A stretch of DNA of 64,000 nt from Streptomyces sp. NBC_00461 (GTDB lineage: Bacteria; Actinomycetota; Actinomycetes; Streptomycetales; Streptomycetaceae), in NCBI RefSeq assembly GCF_036013935.1, contig NZ_CP107902.1, positions 1,645,001 through 1,709,000 on the forward strand. Reading direction: 5' to 3'. The stretch's first letter is position 1. Every line of letters begins with the position of its first letter. Positions 1-8,917 of the stretch are shown here, in pieces. The notes beneath the pieces are model-generated. The model was not told where the DNA came from. It did not search any database and saw only the letters and a list, made by a program, of their open reading frames with translations. The position numbers and the translations under genes are program-made.

Positions 1-1
1 C

Positions 2-712
2 CGCGTCGTCGTACGGGTGCTGGACGCCGGTGCGGACAAGCCGCTGGACTTCCTGACGCCTGCCGACGAGCCGAACCCGGCGCTCGGCGTGCGCGGGCTG
101 CGGACGCTGCTCGACCACCCGGAGGTGCTGCGCACCCAGCTGACAGCGCTCGCGAAGGCTGCCGAGGGTCTGCCGGTCTACCTTGAGGTGATGGCTCCGA
201 TGGTGGCGGACCGTGCCGACGCCAAGGCGTTCGCGGACGCGTGCCGTGCGGCGGGGCTGCGGGCGAAGTTCGGCGCGATGGTCGAGATCCCGTCGGCCGC
301 GCTGCGGGCTCGGTCGATTCTGCAGGAGGTCGAGTTCCTGTCCCTGGGGACCAACGACCTCGCGCAGTACACATTCGCCGCCGACCGTCAGGTGGGCGCG
401 GTGTCCCGGCTGCAGGATCCGTGGCAGCCCGCGCTGCTCGACCTGGTCGCGCTGTCCGCCGAAGCGGCGAAGGCCGAGGGCAAGAGCTGTGGAGTCTGCG
501 GTGAGGCCGCGTCCGATCCGCTGCTCGCGTGTGTGCTGACCGGTCTGGGTGTCACCTCTCTCTCGATGGGTGCGGCGTCGATTCCCTATGTCAGGGCGAC
601 GCTGGGCAAGTACACGCTGGCCCAGTGCGAGCGTGCCGCTGCGGCAGCCCGGGCCACGGAGAGCGCCGAGGAGGCGCGCAACGCGGCTCAGGCAGTGCTG
701 TCCGGCGAGTAG
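2..712 (+). CDS. ptsI: Phosphoenolpyruvate-protein phosphotransferase (PTS enzyme I), 3' part
   Basis: Enzyme I takes phosphate from phosphoenolpyruvate and passes it to HPr, powering sugar uptake (in Streptomyces mainly N-acetylglucosamine and fructose) by the PTS. Only the C-terminal 236 residues of a roughly 560-residue protein are present; the frame is open to the window edge. Visible are the LDAGADKPLDFL strand (normally LD.GGDK), the PEP-domain motif SLGTNDLAQYTFAADR, and CGEAASDP, which carries the family's catalytic Cys near the C-terminus. The active-site His domain lies upstream, outside the window. A strong bidirectional hairpin follows the stop. Confidence 0.95.
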   Translation, partial: RVVVRVLDAGADKPLDFLTPADEPNPALGVRGLRTLLDHPEVLRTQLTALAKAAEGLPVYLEVMAPMVADRADAKAFADACRAAGLRAKFGAMVEIPSAALRARSILQEVEFLSLGTNDLAQYTFAADRQVGAVSRLQDPWQPALLDLVALSAEAAKAEGKSCGVCGEAASDPLLACVLTGLGVTSLSMGAASIPYVRATLGKYTLAQCERAAAAARATESAEEARNAAQAVLSGE

Positions 713-750
713 TCGGGCCGAGATCGACTGTTGTTTCGCGGCTGTTTTTG

Positions 751-785
751 AGGGGCGCTTCCTCCATGGATGAAGCGCCCCTTTT
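751..785. terminator. Bidirectional terminator between ptsI and the convergent gene
   Basis: A perfect 11-bp stem (751-761 AGGGGCGCTTC with 772-782 GAAGCGCCCCT) surrounds a 10-nt loop. The right arm runs into TTTT. It lies between two convergent stops, so it can serve both genes. Confidence 0.85.
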
Positions 786-788
786 GCT

Positions 789-1682
789 TCAGTGGTGGTG
801 TCCCGGCTCCGGTCCCTCCTGCCCCAGGTCCGGCGGTACGCAGTAGTCCACGTCCGATTCCGGGGAGATCAGGTCTCCGGATTCGATGTCGGTGCAGTAG
901 GCGTCGAACACCTCTCCGGCTGTGAGGGGTTCTACGCCCTCTCCGCGCAGGCGCCATCCGTAGACGCGGTCGGTGGCCCCGGGGGCGCTGGTGCGCATCA
1001 CGAGTCCGCCCGGGCTCTGGGTGGCGATGCCGAGGGCCAGGACCGTGGTGAACTCGAGGGCTTCGGCCTCGTCGAGTCGCACGGCACCGTGGTCGTCCTG
1101 ATCGGCGTGCAGCACGGAGAAGAGGGTTTCCGGCGTTGCGAAGACGCTGCACACGAGGTGGCGATTGCCCGGTCCTGCCGTGTCCAGGATGCGTACGAGG
1201 AGGTGCGAGGCGCGGGTGAAGGCCGCGCGGCCGATGTCCTCGCCGCAGGAGGCGCATGCGCCGAGGCGGGCGAGGAGTGTGGAGGCGTACTCCCGGGTGG
1301 CCTGGCGAACGGCTTCGTCGACAAGGGCCGGGACGAGGTCGGCCAGGGGCTGGCCTTCGTAGGGAAGGAGGGGTCCTGTGGTGGCCAGTTCGGCGGTGAA
1401 GCGTGTGCGGCTGGACTGGACGTCGGGGTCGAGGCCGGTGTCCTCGCAGAATGCGGCGTACTCCTGCGGGTCGAAGAGGGCAACGGTGGTGTGGCTGCCT
1501 TGGGCGGCGCGCGTCTTGAGGAGCGCCTCCACTTGCTGGAGATAGCTGGTGTGGTTGTCGAAGGCGAAGCTGCGATAGCGCCGCATGGCGCGAAAGTCGT
1601 GTTCGTCGGTGAGCAGGCCGATGGTGCCCGCGATTTCGCGCCGCAGGACGCGTCGCATGGTCTGGTGGTCGGTGTGCGCCAT
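789..1682 (-). CDS. Conserved hypothetical protein with a possible zinc pair
   Basis: I do not recognise a named family. The 297-residue protein is soluble, acidic and rich in Ala, Thr and Leu, with no signal peptide or membrane segment. A CASC pair near residue 165 could bind metal with other residues. The ATG at 1682 is chosen because AGGGGGAAAG sits just upstream; an upstream in-frame start at 1715 would overlap the preceding gene. It starts 22 bp after the MFS gene stop on the same strand, so the two probably share a transcript and the operator at 3004-3023. Function unknown. Confidence 0.75.
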   Translation of the reverse strand: MAHTDHQTMRRVLRREIAGTIGLLTDEHDFRAMRRYRSFAFDNHTSYLQQVEALLKTRAAQGSHTTVALFDPQEYAAFCEDTGLDPDVQSSRTRFTAELATTGPLLPYEGQPLADLVPALVDEAVRQATREYASTLLARLGACASCGEDIGRAAFTRASHLLVRILDTAGPGNRHLVCSVFATPETLFSVLHADQDDHGAVRLDEAEALEFTTVLALGIATQSPGGLVMRTSAPGATDRVYGWRLRGEGVEPLTAGEVFDAYCTDIESGDLISPESDVDYCVPPDLGQEGPEPGHHH

Positions 1683-1704
1683 CTTTCCCCCTGTGCACGG
1701 TCGA

Positions 1705-2985
1705 TCAATGCTCACTCACAGTAACCGACGGCACTGACAATGACTTCTGGGTCAGGGGATCGCGGACCAGGCGATGCTGAACTATGCAGGTCAAGGCGAT
1801 GGCGGCGCCGAAGCAGGCCCAGCCGACCGGGCCGGCGGCTATGGCCGCGGTGACTGCGAGTGGTCCGATGCTGCGTTGGGCGGACTGGGCCAGGCCGTGC
1901 ACACCTAGGTAGGCGCCATGCGCCGTGCCGGGGGCGAGAGCGACGGACAGTTCCCAGGAAATGGTTGCGTGGAGCATCTCGGCCACCGTGAAGGCGGCGG
2001 CCGCGGCGGTCAGGAACAGGGTCGCGGTGATGGCGCCGCTCGTGGCCGAGAACGCCATGGCAAGGCCGCCGAGGGCGAAGGCGGCCGACAGCGGGACGAG
2101 GAGTCTGCGAGCGGCCGCAGTCGTGGTCCCGAAGCGGGCCAGGGGGACCTGGAGGGCCACCACCATCACGTTGTTGAGGACCAGCAGCAGGGGCGCGAGG
2201 CCGTGTGGTGCGGTGCCCGTGTGCGCGATCCAAAGAGGCAGGCCGATTTTGAAGACCGCGTCATCGAGGAAGAGAACGGTTTCGGTGGACACGTAGGCGA
2301 GGTAGGTGCGGTCGCGCCAGGGGCTTGCGCTTGTCGGCTTGGTTTTCGGTGCCGGGGACTTCGAGGTGGTCACCGTGCGGGTCGGGGACGGGGGTTCGCC
2401 GCAGCGCAGGGTGAGCAACGCGGAGGCGAGGAACGACACGGCGTCGCCGGCCAGGAGCCACTGGTAGGCCGCTGAGGTGCCGAGCGTCAGGGCCGCGGCG
2501 GCGGCGAGGCCTCCCAGGGCCCAGCCCGCGTTGGCGACGGTGCGCTGGACGGCCTGGTAGCGGACACGGTCCGGTCCTGCCACCCGGGTGGCGTACAGCC
2601 TGGTGAGGACGCTCGCCGCGCGGTCGCCGAGGCCGCCCACGGCGGAGAAGGCGAGGAGCAGGGCGAAATCGTTCGTGGTGAGGAGCGCCAAGGAGGCCAG
2701 CGCGCGCAGGAGTTGGACGACGAGCAGCACGCGGGTGAGCGGGAACCGGTCGGCGATGCGACCGCCAAGAGGTGCGCCGGCGATGCCGATGGCTCCGGCG
2801 GTCGCGGCGAGCGTGCCGACCTGACCGACCGAGAGGCCCGAGACGTAGGTGAGGTACAGGACTGACACGGAGGCCCAGAGTCCGCTGCCGGTCCGGTCGA
2901 CGAGCGCGATGACGAGCATTCTGCGTCCGTCGCGCCCTCCGGGTATCCGGCTCGACCATGCGGCTGCGCGGTACGTCCGATGCAC
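1705..2985 (-). CDS. MFS transporter
   Basis: Major facilitator superfamily membrane protein of 426 residues with about 12 hydrophobic segments. The loop between helices 2 and 3 carries GGRIADRFPLTR, the usual GxxxDRxGRR-type signature. It probably exports a small molecule or drug; the substrate cannot be read. The GTG at 2985 is preferred: AAGGGGGAG lies about 5 nt upstream, whereas a start at 3042 would run through the divergent promoter. Divergent from a MocR-like regulator across a perfect inverted repeat, suggesting that regulator controls it. Heads a two-gene operon with the 789-1682 gene. Confidence 0.88.
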   Translation of the reverse strand: MHRTYRAAAWSSRIPGGRDGRRMLVIALVDRTGSGLWASVSVLYLTYVSGLSVGQVGTLAATAGAIGIAGAPLGGRIADRFPLTRVLLVVQLLRALASLALLTTNDFALLLAFSAVGGLGDRAASVLTRLYATRVAGPDRVRYQAVQRTVANAGWALGGLAAAAALTLGTSAAYQWLLAGDAVSFLASALLTLRCGEPPSPTRTVTTSKSPAPKTKPTSASPWRDRTYLAYVSTETVLFLDDAVFKIGLPLWIAHTGTAPHGLAPLLLVLNNVMVVALQVPLARFGTTTAAARRLLVPLSAAFALGGLAMAFSATSGAITATLFLTAAAAAFTVAEMLHATISWELSVALAPGTAHGAYLGVHGLAQSAQRSIGPLAVTAAIAAGPVGWACFGAAIALTCIVQHRLVRDPLTQKSLSVPSVTVSEH

Positions 2986-2994
2986 TGCTCCCCC

Positions 2995-3030
2995 TTGCCT
3001 TCGATTATGTACTGATACATAATTTCCAAC
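2995..3030 (+). promoter_or_regulatory. Putative sigma-70-type promoter giving a leaderless MocR mRNA
   Basis: TTGCCT (2995-3000) and CATAAT (3018-3023) are separated by exactly 17 bp. Seven bases after the -10 the GTG start at 3031 begins, and no ribosome binding site precedes it. This geometry predicts a leaderless transcript, which is common in Streptomyces. The -10 lies inside the inverted repeat. Confidence 0.6.
3004..3023. promoter_or_regulatory. Operator: perfect inverted repeat between divergent MFS and MocR genes
   Basis: ATTATGTA (3004-3011) and TACATAAT (3016-3023) are perfect 8-bp complements around CTGA. This AT-rich palindrome stands out in high-GC sequence and overlaps the rightward -10. 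Its likely binder is the GntR-type product of the adjacent gene, allowing autoregulation and control of the transporter. Confidence 0.7.
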
Positions 3031-4350
3031 GTGGCAACACAATATGGGATCACTGGTACGACGGCCAAGGGAATTGCCGCGTCCGTCGAACGGGCCGTGA
3101 CGGAGGGATCGTTGGGGCCCGAGGCCGCGCTGCCTCCCGTGCGACGGCTCGCGGACGACCTCGGGGTCAGTCCCGGTACGGTCGCCACGGCCTACAAGGA
3201 GCTGCGCCGGCGTGGAATCGTCGTCACGCGCGGGCGGGGCGGGACCGTGGTGGCGCCCGCTCCCGCGGTGGCGTCACGCCGGCCGCCCAAAGTGCCGGAG
3301 GGCCTGCGGGACCTGTCCGGCGGGCACCCCGATCCCTCGCTCCTTCCCGCTCTCGTACCGCCGTCTCGTCTGTCACCCGGCGTCCGGGCACATCGCTCGA
3401 TGCCCAGACTCGCGCGGCTGGAGGAGGTCGTGCGCGACTGGATCGGGCCCGAGGGTGTGCCGGTGGAACACGTGACCTTCGCGCACGGAGCGCTGGATCT
3501 GATCGGCCGGCTTCTGTCCGTGGAGCTGCGGCCCGGCGATGCCGTGGCCATGGAGGACCCCGGATATCACCATCTGCTGGATCTGGTCACTGCCCTGGGG
3601 CTGCGGATCGTCCCGGTGGCCGTGGACGACGAGGGTCTGCGTCCCGACGCCGTGCGGGGGGCGCTGCGGGCGGGTGTCCGGGCCCTGGTGTGCAGTCCAC
3701 GGGCGCAGAATCCGTACGGCGGCTGTTTCTCGGCTGCGCGCCGGGAAGCGCTTCTGGAAGTGCTCCGTGCCGAGCCCGATGTGCTGGTGGTCGAGAACGA
3801 CCACGCGTCGGAGGTCTCCGGTGCTCCCCTCCGCTCGCTGACCGGCGATGGATTGACGCGCTGGGTGCACGTGCGGACGGTGAGCAAGTTCCTGGGCACC
3901 GACCTGCGGTGGGCGGCGGCGGCTTGCGACGCGACCACGCTGGCCCGCCACGACGGCCGGCTGCTGCTGACGTCGGGCTGGGTCAGTCATCTCCTCCAGG
4001 AGATCGTGCACGGGCTGCTGACGGATGTCGCCACGCGCGCGTTGGTGACCGCCGCTCAGGAGACGTACGCGCTGCGCCGCGGCGCTCTGCTCGCCGAGCT
4101 GGGCGGGCGCGGAATCGATGCCCATGGGGCGAGCGGAATGAATCTGTGGGTGCCCGTGCAGGACGAGTCTGCCGTGGTGAACGGGCTGCGCTCGTACGGC
4201 TGGTGGGTCGCGGCCGGGGCCCGGTTCCGTTCGTCGTCGCCACCAGGGGTGCGGATCTCCGTGGCCGCGCTCGCGCCGGCCGACGCGGCGCGGCTGGCCT
4301 CGGACTTCGCTGCCGTGCTCGGCGAGTCCGAGGCCACCTACGGTGGTTGA
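3031..4350 (+). CDS. MocR-like GntR regulator with aminotransferase-fold domain
   Basis: Transcription factor of 439 residues. The N-terminal GntR winged helix (residues about 10-75; ALPPVRRLADDLGVSPGTVATAYKELRRRG) is followed by a class I aminotransferase-fold domain. ENDHASEV holds the Asp that normally pairs with the PLP pyridine nitrogen, and VSKFLGTDLRW holds the SK lysine expected to bind PLP, so the cofactor site looks intact. In this family the domain senses PLP or amino compounds rather than catalysing. The GTG at 3031 has no ribosome binding site and fits a leaderless transcript. It probably regulates the divergent MFS operon. Confidence 0.88.
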   Translation: MATQYGITGTTAKGIAASVERAVTEGSLGPEAALPPVRRLADDLGVSPGTVATAYKELRRRGIVVTRGRGGTVVAPAPAVASRRPPKVPEGLRDLSGGHPDPSLLPALVPPSRLSPGVRAHRSMPRLARLEEVVRDWIGPEGVPVEHVTFAHGALDLIGRLLSVELRPGDAVAMEDPGYHHLLDLVTALGLRIVPVAVDDEGLRPDAVRGALRAGVRALVCSPRAQNPYGGCFSAARREALLEVLRAEPDVLVVENDHASEVSGAPLRSLTGDGLTRWVHVRTVSKFLGTDLRWAAAACDATTLARHDGRLLLTSGWVSHLLQEIVHGLLTDVATRALVTAAQETYALRRGALLAELGGRGIDAHGASGMNLWVPVQDESAVVNGLRSYGWWVAAGARFRSSSPPGVRISVAALAPADAARLASDFAAVLGESEATYGG

Positions 4351-4359
4351 GCCGGCGTC

Positions 4360-6336
4360 TCAGGAACGCTTGCGGGCGAGGTCCTCGTAGAAGTGCAGCA
4401 GATCCAGGTTGTCGATCGAGCCGGGGTTGACGGCCTTCTCCAGAGGAGTGCCCTGGAGGAGGCGCTTGACCGGGACCTCGATTCGCTTTCCGGTGAGGGT
4501 GTGCGGAATGCCGGGGACTTCGATGATCTCGTCTGGGACGTGGCGCGGTGAGAGCTGTTCCCGGATGGTCTGCTTGATACGGCCCAGCAGGGCGTCGTCC
4601 AGGGGTGTGCCGGGGGCCAGATGCACGAAGAGGGGCATCCAGTAGCCGCCGTCGGGCTGTTCGACCCCGATGACGAGGGATTCCCTGATCTCGGGGAGGC
4701 GCTCGACGGCCTCGTAGATGTCCGCGGAGCCCATGCGCACGCCCTGGCGGTTGAGGGTGGAGTCGGAGCGGCCGTGGATGACGACGGAGCCGCGGGAGGT
4801 GACGGTGATCCAGTCGCCGTGGCGCCACACGCCGGGATACGTGTCGAAGTAGCTGTCGTGGTAGCGGCTGCCGTCGGGGTCGTTCCAGAAGCGGATCGGC
4901 ATCGACGGCATGGGGTTGGTGACCACGAGCTCGCCGACCTCGTCGATCACCGGTCTGCCGCTCGGGTCCCAGGACTGCAGATCGGTGCCGAGGCCGGGGG
5001 CCTGGAGCTCGCCGATGTACACCGGGAGGGTCGGTACCGCTCCCGCGAAGCAGGAGCACACGTCCGTGCCTCCGCTGACGGACGCGATCCACAGATCGGC
5101 CCCGCTCTCCGCGAACTCGTCGTGCAGCCAGCGGAAGCCGTCGGGTGGCAGCGGGGATCCGGTGGTGGCGACGCACTTCACCCCGGAGAGGTCGAAGTCT
5201 CGCGCCGGGTGCACGCCGGCCTTGCGGCAGGCCATGACGTACGCCGCCGAGGTGCCGTAGAGGGTGGCTCCGGTCCGTTCGGCGATGCGCCACTGGGCGC
5301 CCGTGTCCGGGAAGCCGGGGCTGCCGTCATAGAGCACGATCGTCGTTCCGGTGAGGAGGCCGGAGACGAGGAAGTTCCACATCATCCAGCCGGTCGACGT
5401 GTACCAGAAGAAACGGTCCTCCGGACCCAGGTCGCAGTGCAGGCCGAGCTGTTTGAGGTGTTCGATCAGGATGCCGCCCTGGGACTGGACGATGGCCTTG
5501 GGGAGTCCGGTCGTGCCCGAGGAGTAGAGCACCCAGAGGGGGTGGTCGAAGGGGACCTGTTCGAAGACGGGTTCCACGTCGGCACCGGTCAGGGCCGACC
5601 ACTCCAGGGCGTCCTCGGGGGGTTCGGTGCCGAGGAGCGGGATGTGGACGACGGCACGCAGCGTGGGCAGTTCTTGGCGCAGCTCGGCGACGGTGTCGCG
5701 GCGATCGTGCTCCTTGCCGCCGTAGCGGTAGCCGTCAACGCTGAACAGGACGACCGGTTCGACCTGCTGGAAGCGGTCGAGGACGCTGCGGGCGCCGAAG
5801 TCGGGGGCGCAGGACGTCCAGACGCCGCCCACCGCCGCTGTGGCGAGGAAGGCGACGACGGCCTGCGGGATGTTCGGGAGGTAGCCGCTGACGCGGTCCC
5901 CGGGGCGTACGCCGAGGGCGCGCAGCTCGGCTGCCAGGGAGCCGACCTGTCGGCGCAGCTCCGACCAGGTCACCGGGCGCGGCTCGTGTGTCTCGTCGAC
6001 GTACAGGAGGGCGGGTTCGTCCGCGCGGGTCGCGGCGGCGCGCAGGGCGTGCTCCGCGTAGTTCAGCGTCGCTTCGGGGAACCACTGCGCACCCGGCATC
6101 GAGCGGTCGCCGAGCACGCGCGCGTAGGGAGTCGAAAACCGTACGTCGAACCACTGGGTGACGGCTTTCCAGAACGTGTCCAGTTCGTCGACGGACCAGC
6201 GGTGCAGTGCCGCATAGCCACCCTCGGCCGGGGCGCCGTGGTGCTCGGCCGCCCAGGCCTGGAATTCTGTGACCTGCGCCTGGGCACGGCGTTCCGGATC
6301 TGGCTGCCAGAGTGGCTGGGGGTTCACGGTCGACAT
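4360..6336 (-). CDS. Acetoacetate-CoA ligase
   Basis: ATP-dependent synthetase converting acetoacetate and CoA to acetoacetyl-CoA, allowing use of ketone bodies and feeding polyhydroxybutyrate or polyketide precursors. The 658 residues match the family's usual 650-660. The adenylate-forming motif YSSGTTGLPKAIVQSQGG is intact, and the C-terminal LTGKR provides the catalytic lysine. The N-terminus (PLWQPDPERRAQAQVTEF) is typical of the acetoacetyl rather than acetyl subfamily. Start ATG 6336 has GGGAG about 6 nt upstream. The 9-bp gap to the convergent MocR stop holds no clear terminator. An 11-nt direct repeat lies in its divergent upstream region. Confidence 0.92.
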   Translation of the reverse strand: MSTVNPQPLWQPDPERRAQAQVTEFQAWAAEHHGAPAEGGYAALHRWSVDELDTFWKAVTQWFDVRFSTPYARVLGDRSMPGAQWFPEATLNYAEHALRAAATRADEPALLYVDETHEPRPVTWSELRRQVGSLAAELRALGVRPGDRVSGYLPNIPQAVVAFLATAAVGGVWTSCAPDFGARSVLDRFQQVEPVVLFSVDGYRYGGKEHDRRDTVAELRQELPTLRAVVHIPLLGTEPPEDALEWSALTGADVEPVFEQVPFDHPLWVLYSSGTTGLPKAIVQSQGGILIEHLKQLGLHCDLGPEDRFFWYTSTGWMMWNFLVSGLLTGTTIVLYDGSPGFPDTGAQWRIAERTGATLYGTSAAYVMACRKAGVHPARDFDLSGVKCVATTGSPLPPDGFRWLHDEFAESGADLWIASVSGGTDVCSCFAGAVPTLPVYIGELQAPGLGTDLQSWDPSGRPVIDEVGELVVTNPMPSMPIRFWNDPDGSRYHDSYFDTYPGVWRHGDWITVTSRGSVVIHGRSDSTLNRQGVRMGSADIYEAVERLPEIRESLVIGVEQPDGGYWMPLFVHLAPGTPLDDALLGRIKQTIREQLSPRHVPDEIIEVPGIPHTLTGKRIEVPVKRLLQGTPLEKAVNPGSIDNLDLLHFYEDLARKRS

Positions 6337-6487
6337 GGGGCGGCTCCCGGACTGTGCGCGTCGTGTGCGTCTGGCGCGCACGTGCTGGGGTGTGCGCGTG
6401 ACGCGGCTGACACGGACGATGCCATGTGATCGACTTCTACACTAGGGCGCGACCCACATAGTCCGTGCCGTGAAGATGTGGTCCCGG

Positions 6488-6509
6488 CACGGGTGAACGG
6501 CAGTTGAAC
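6488..6509 (-). promoter_or_regulatory. Tandem 11-nt direct repeat, PHO-box-like, between divergent genes
   Basis: On the minus strand two consecutive 11-nt units begin GTTCA: GTTCAACTGCC (6509-6499), then GTTCACCCGTG (6498-6488). Streptomyces PhoP sites are tandem 11-nt units of the form GKTCAYYYRSS. The second unit fits well, the first has an A where Y is expected. Control by PhoP is possible but uncertain. Confidence 0.35.
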
Positions 6510-6549
6510 GGCACACATGTGTGGGGCGTTCAATGGCAGGGTGAGCAGC

Positions 6550-8916
6550 ATGGACGGTCGTGACCTGGTGCGTTCGATAAAAGCGGTCGGTTCTTCGGGG
6601 GCGGCCCAGAGGTTGCGTATCGTGCGAGCCGCATGGCGCAGGAGGCGTGCGGACGCCTCCGCCCTGCCGTCGCGAGGCGCCGAGCGCGCGCGGGTGCCCG
6701 GGCCCGTGCAGGAGGTGGAGCCCGGCCCGGGTGGTGGCGTCGTCCGGTTCAGCCGGTCCGAGCTGCGCATCGTCGTAGCGGTGAACGGAGCGGTCTTCTG
6801 GGGCTGGGACGGGGCCTCTCCCGAGCCGTCGTACGCGTTGGCGGGCCGCTGCCCGGAGCCGGATCCCCGGGCGGTCCTGGAGCCGGACAAGGACGGTGGC
6901 TGGCGGGTCGTGGCCGAGCGGGTGACGGTCGTCATCTCGCGGCACGGAGCCGTCGAGGTGTGTACGCCCGGTGGTGTGACCCTGCGCCGAGATCTGCCGC
7001 CCCGGTGGTGGGAGCCGGTGGACGGTGGCACGGCACGCTGGATGCAGCGGTCGGAGGTGGCCGCGGACGCGCGGTTCTTCGGGCTCGGGGGGCGGTCGTC
7101 GGGCCCCCGGCTGCGCGAGGGCACGTACCGCTTGTGGAACACGGATCCGGGCCACGCGTTCGGTCCCGGAGACGATCCCCTGTACATCACGATGCCCGTG
7201 CAACTGGTGGCGGCGGACGCGGCGACGCATCTCGTGTTCCACGACACCTCCTGGGACGGCACGGTGACGCTGCGGGAGGGCGAGGAGGGCGCCGGTTCCG
7301 GGCACGACCGGGCAGGGACCTCCGAACTGCGCATGGACGGCGGCCCGTTGCGCTGCTGGGTGATCGTGGGCACCCCCGCGCGCGTGCTGCTCGTCTGGGC
7401 CTCGCTGACGGGTGCACCGGCGCTCCCGCCCGCCTGGGCGCTGGGTCATCACCACGCGCGCTGGGGCTTCGGCAGTGAGCAGGAGGTACGGCGGATCGTC
7501 TCCGGCTACCAGGAGCGCGGGCTGCCGCTCGACGCCGTCCATCTGGACATCGACCACTTCGACGAACACCAGGTGTTCACTGTCGACCACGAGCACTTTC
7601 CGAAGCTGCCGGTGCTGGCCGAGGAGCTGCGGCGGGACGGGATCCGGCTGGTGTCGATCGTCGACCCTGCGGTCGGAACCGCCGAGGGCAACGCGGTGTA
7701 CGACAGCGGGACGGCCGAGGACTCGTTCGTGCGGGACGCCTCGGGGCGGGTCGTACGAGGGGTTGTGTGGCCTGGGGAGGCGGTGTTCCCGGACTTCACC
7801 CACGCGCGCGTGCGGGCTTGGTGGGGTCGTCTGTACAAGGAGCGGCTCGGCCAGGGGTTCTCGGGGTTCTGGCACGACATGAACGAACCCACGTCGTTCA
7901 CCGCCTTCGGGGAGACGACGCTGCCTCGGTCGGCCAGGCACGCGCTCGAAGGCCGAGGCGGGGACCACCGGGAGGCGCACAACGTCTATGCGCTGTGCAT
8001 GGCAAGGGCAGGCTACGAAGGGCTGCGCGAACTGGCTCCCCAGGAGCGGCCGTTCATCTTCTCGCGCTCCGGTTGGGCCGGCATGCAGCGGTACGGGGGC
8101 GCGTGGTCCGGTGACGTGGCCACGGGCTGGCCAGGGCTGCGGGCGTCGTTGTCGCTGGTCATGGGGCTCGGGCTGTGCGGGGTGCCGTATTCGGGCCCGG
8201 ACGTGGGCGGTTTCGACGGGAGTCCGTCACCCGAGCTGTACCTGCGATGGTTCCAACTGGGCTCGTATCTGCCGCTGTTCCGGACGCACGCGAGTCTGCG
8301 TGCGGGGCGCAGGGAGCCTTGGGAGTTCGGTGCCGAGGTGCTGGAGCACGCGCGTGTGGCGCTCGTCGAACGGCGGCGGCTGCTGCCGTACTTCATGACG
8401 CTCGCGCACCTGGCCCGCCGCACGGGAGCGCCCTATGTGAGGCCGCTGTGGTGGTCGACGCCGGAAGACCGTGCGCTGCGCGACTGTGAGGACGCCTTCC
8501 TGCTGGGCGACTGCCTGCTGGTGGCGCCGGTGCTTGATCCGGGCACGGACCGGCGTGCGGTGCAGCTGCCCCGTGGGCGCTGGTACGACACGGTGACGGA
8601 GCAGGTGTACGAGGGGCCGGGACAGGTGCTCCTCGATGCCCCCTTGTCGCGGATTCCGGTGCTCGCGCGCGCGGGTGCCGTCGTCCCCGTACGCGGGGAC
8701 GACGGCGGGTTGGAACTGGAGGTGTGGGCGCCCGCCCAGGGTCGGACCGGGAGCGGACTGGTGGTGCAGGACGCGGGCGACGGGTGGGACGAGCCGGAAC
8801 TCGAGCGCTACGTCGCCCGTTGGACGGGGGGACGGCTGGTGGTCGAGCGGGAGGACGAGGGCGGCGCGAGCGAGCCGCCCTACCCGGTGCGCGTGCGCGG
8901 GCTCAAGGAGAGCTGA
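6550..8916 (+). CDS. GH31 family alpha-glucosidase
   Basis: Glycoside hydrolase of 788 residues acting on alpha-glucosides. The catalytic TIM barrel carries GFWHDMNEP, whose Asp (residue 443) is the family nucleophile; RSGWAGMQRYGGAWSGDV supplies the acid/base Asp, and GPDVGGF the third conserved site. An N-terminal beta-sandwich and the C-terminal beta domains typical of GH31 flank the barrel. No signal peptide is visible, so it probably acts in the cytoplasm on imported oligosaccharides. ATG 6550 is preferred because GGGTGAG lies about 6 nt upstream; earlier in-frame starts at 6517 and 6541 have no usable site. It stands alone, divergent from the acetoacetate-CoA ligase. Confidence 0.9.
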   Translation: MDGRDLVRSIKAVGSSGAAQRLRIVRAAWRRRRADASALPSRGAERARVPGPVQEVEPGPGGGVVRFSRSELRIVVAVNGAVFWGWDGASPEPSYALAGRCPEPDPRAVLEPDKDGGWRVVAERVTVVISRHGAVEVCTPGGVTLRRDLPPRWWEPVDGGTARWMQRSEVAADARFFGLGGRSSGPRLREGTYRLWNTDPGHAFGPGDDPLYITMPVQLVAADAATHLVFHDTSWDGTVTLREGEEGAGSGHDRAGTSELRMDGGPLRCWVIVGTPARVLLVWASLTGAPALPPAWALGHHHARWGFGSEQEVRRIVSGYQERGLPLDAVHLDIDHFDEHQVFTVDHEHFPKLPVLAEELRRDGIRLVSIVDPAVGTAEGNAVYDSGTAEDSFVRDASGRVVRGVVWPGEAVFPDFTHARVRAWWGRLYKERLGQGFSGFWHDMNEPTSFTAFGETTLPRSARHALEGRGGDHREAHNVYALCMARAGYEGLRELAPQERPFIFSRSGWAGMQRYGGAWSGDVATGWPGLRASLSLVMGLGLCGVPYSGPDVGGFDGSPSPELYLRWFQLGSYLPLFRTHASLRAGRREPWEFGAEVLEHARVALVERRRLLPYFMTLAHLARRTGAPYVRPLWWSTPEDRALRDCEDAFLLGDCLLVAPVLDPGTDRRAVQLPRGRWYDTVTEQVYEGPGQVLLDAPLSRIPVLARAGAVVPVRGDDGGLELEVWAPAQGRTGSGLVVQDAGDGWDEPELERYVARWTGGRLVVEREDEGGASEPPYPVRVRGLKES

Positions 8917-8917
8917 C

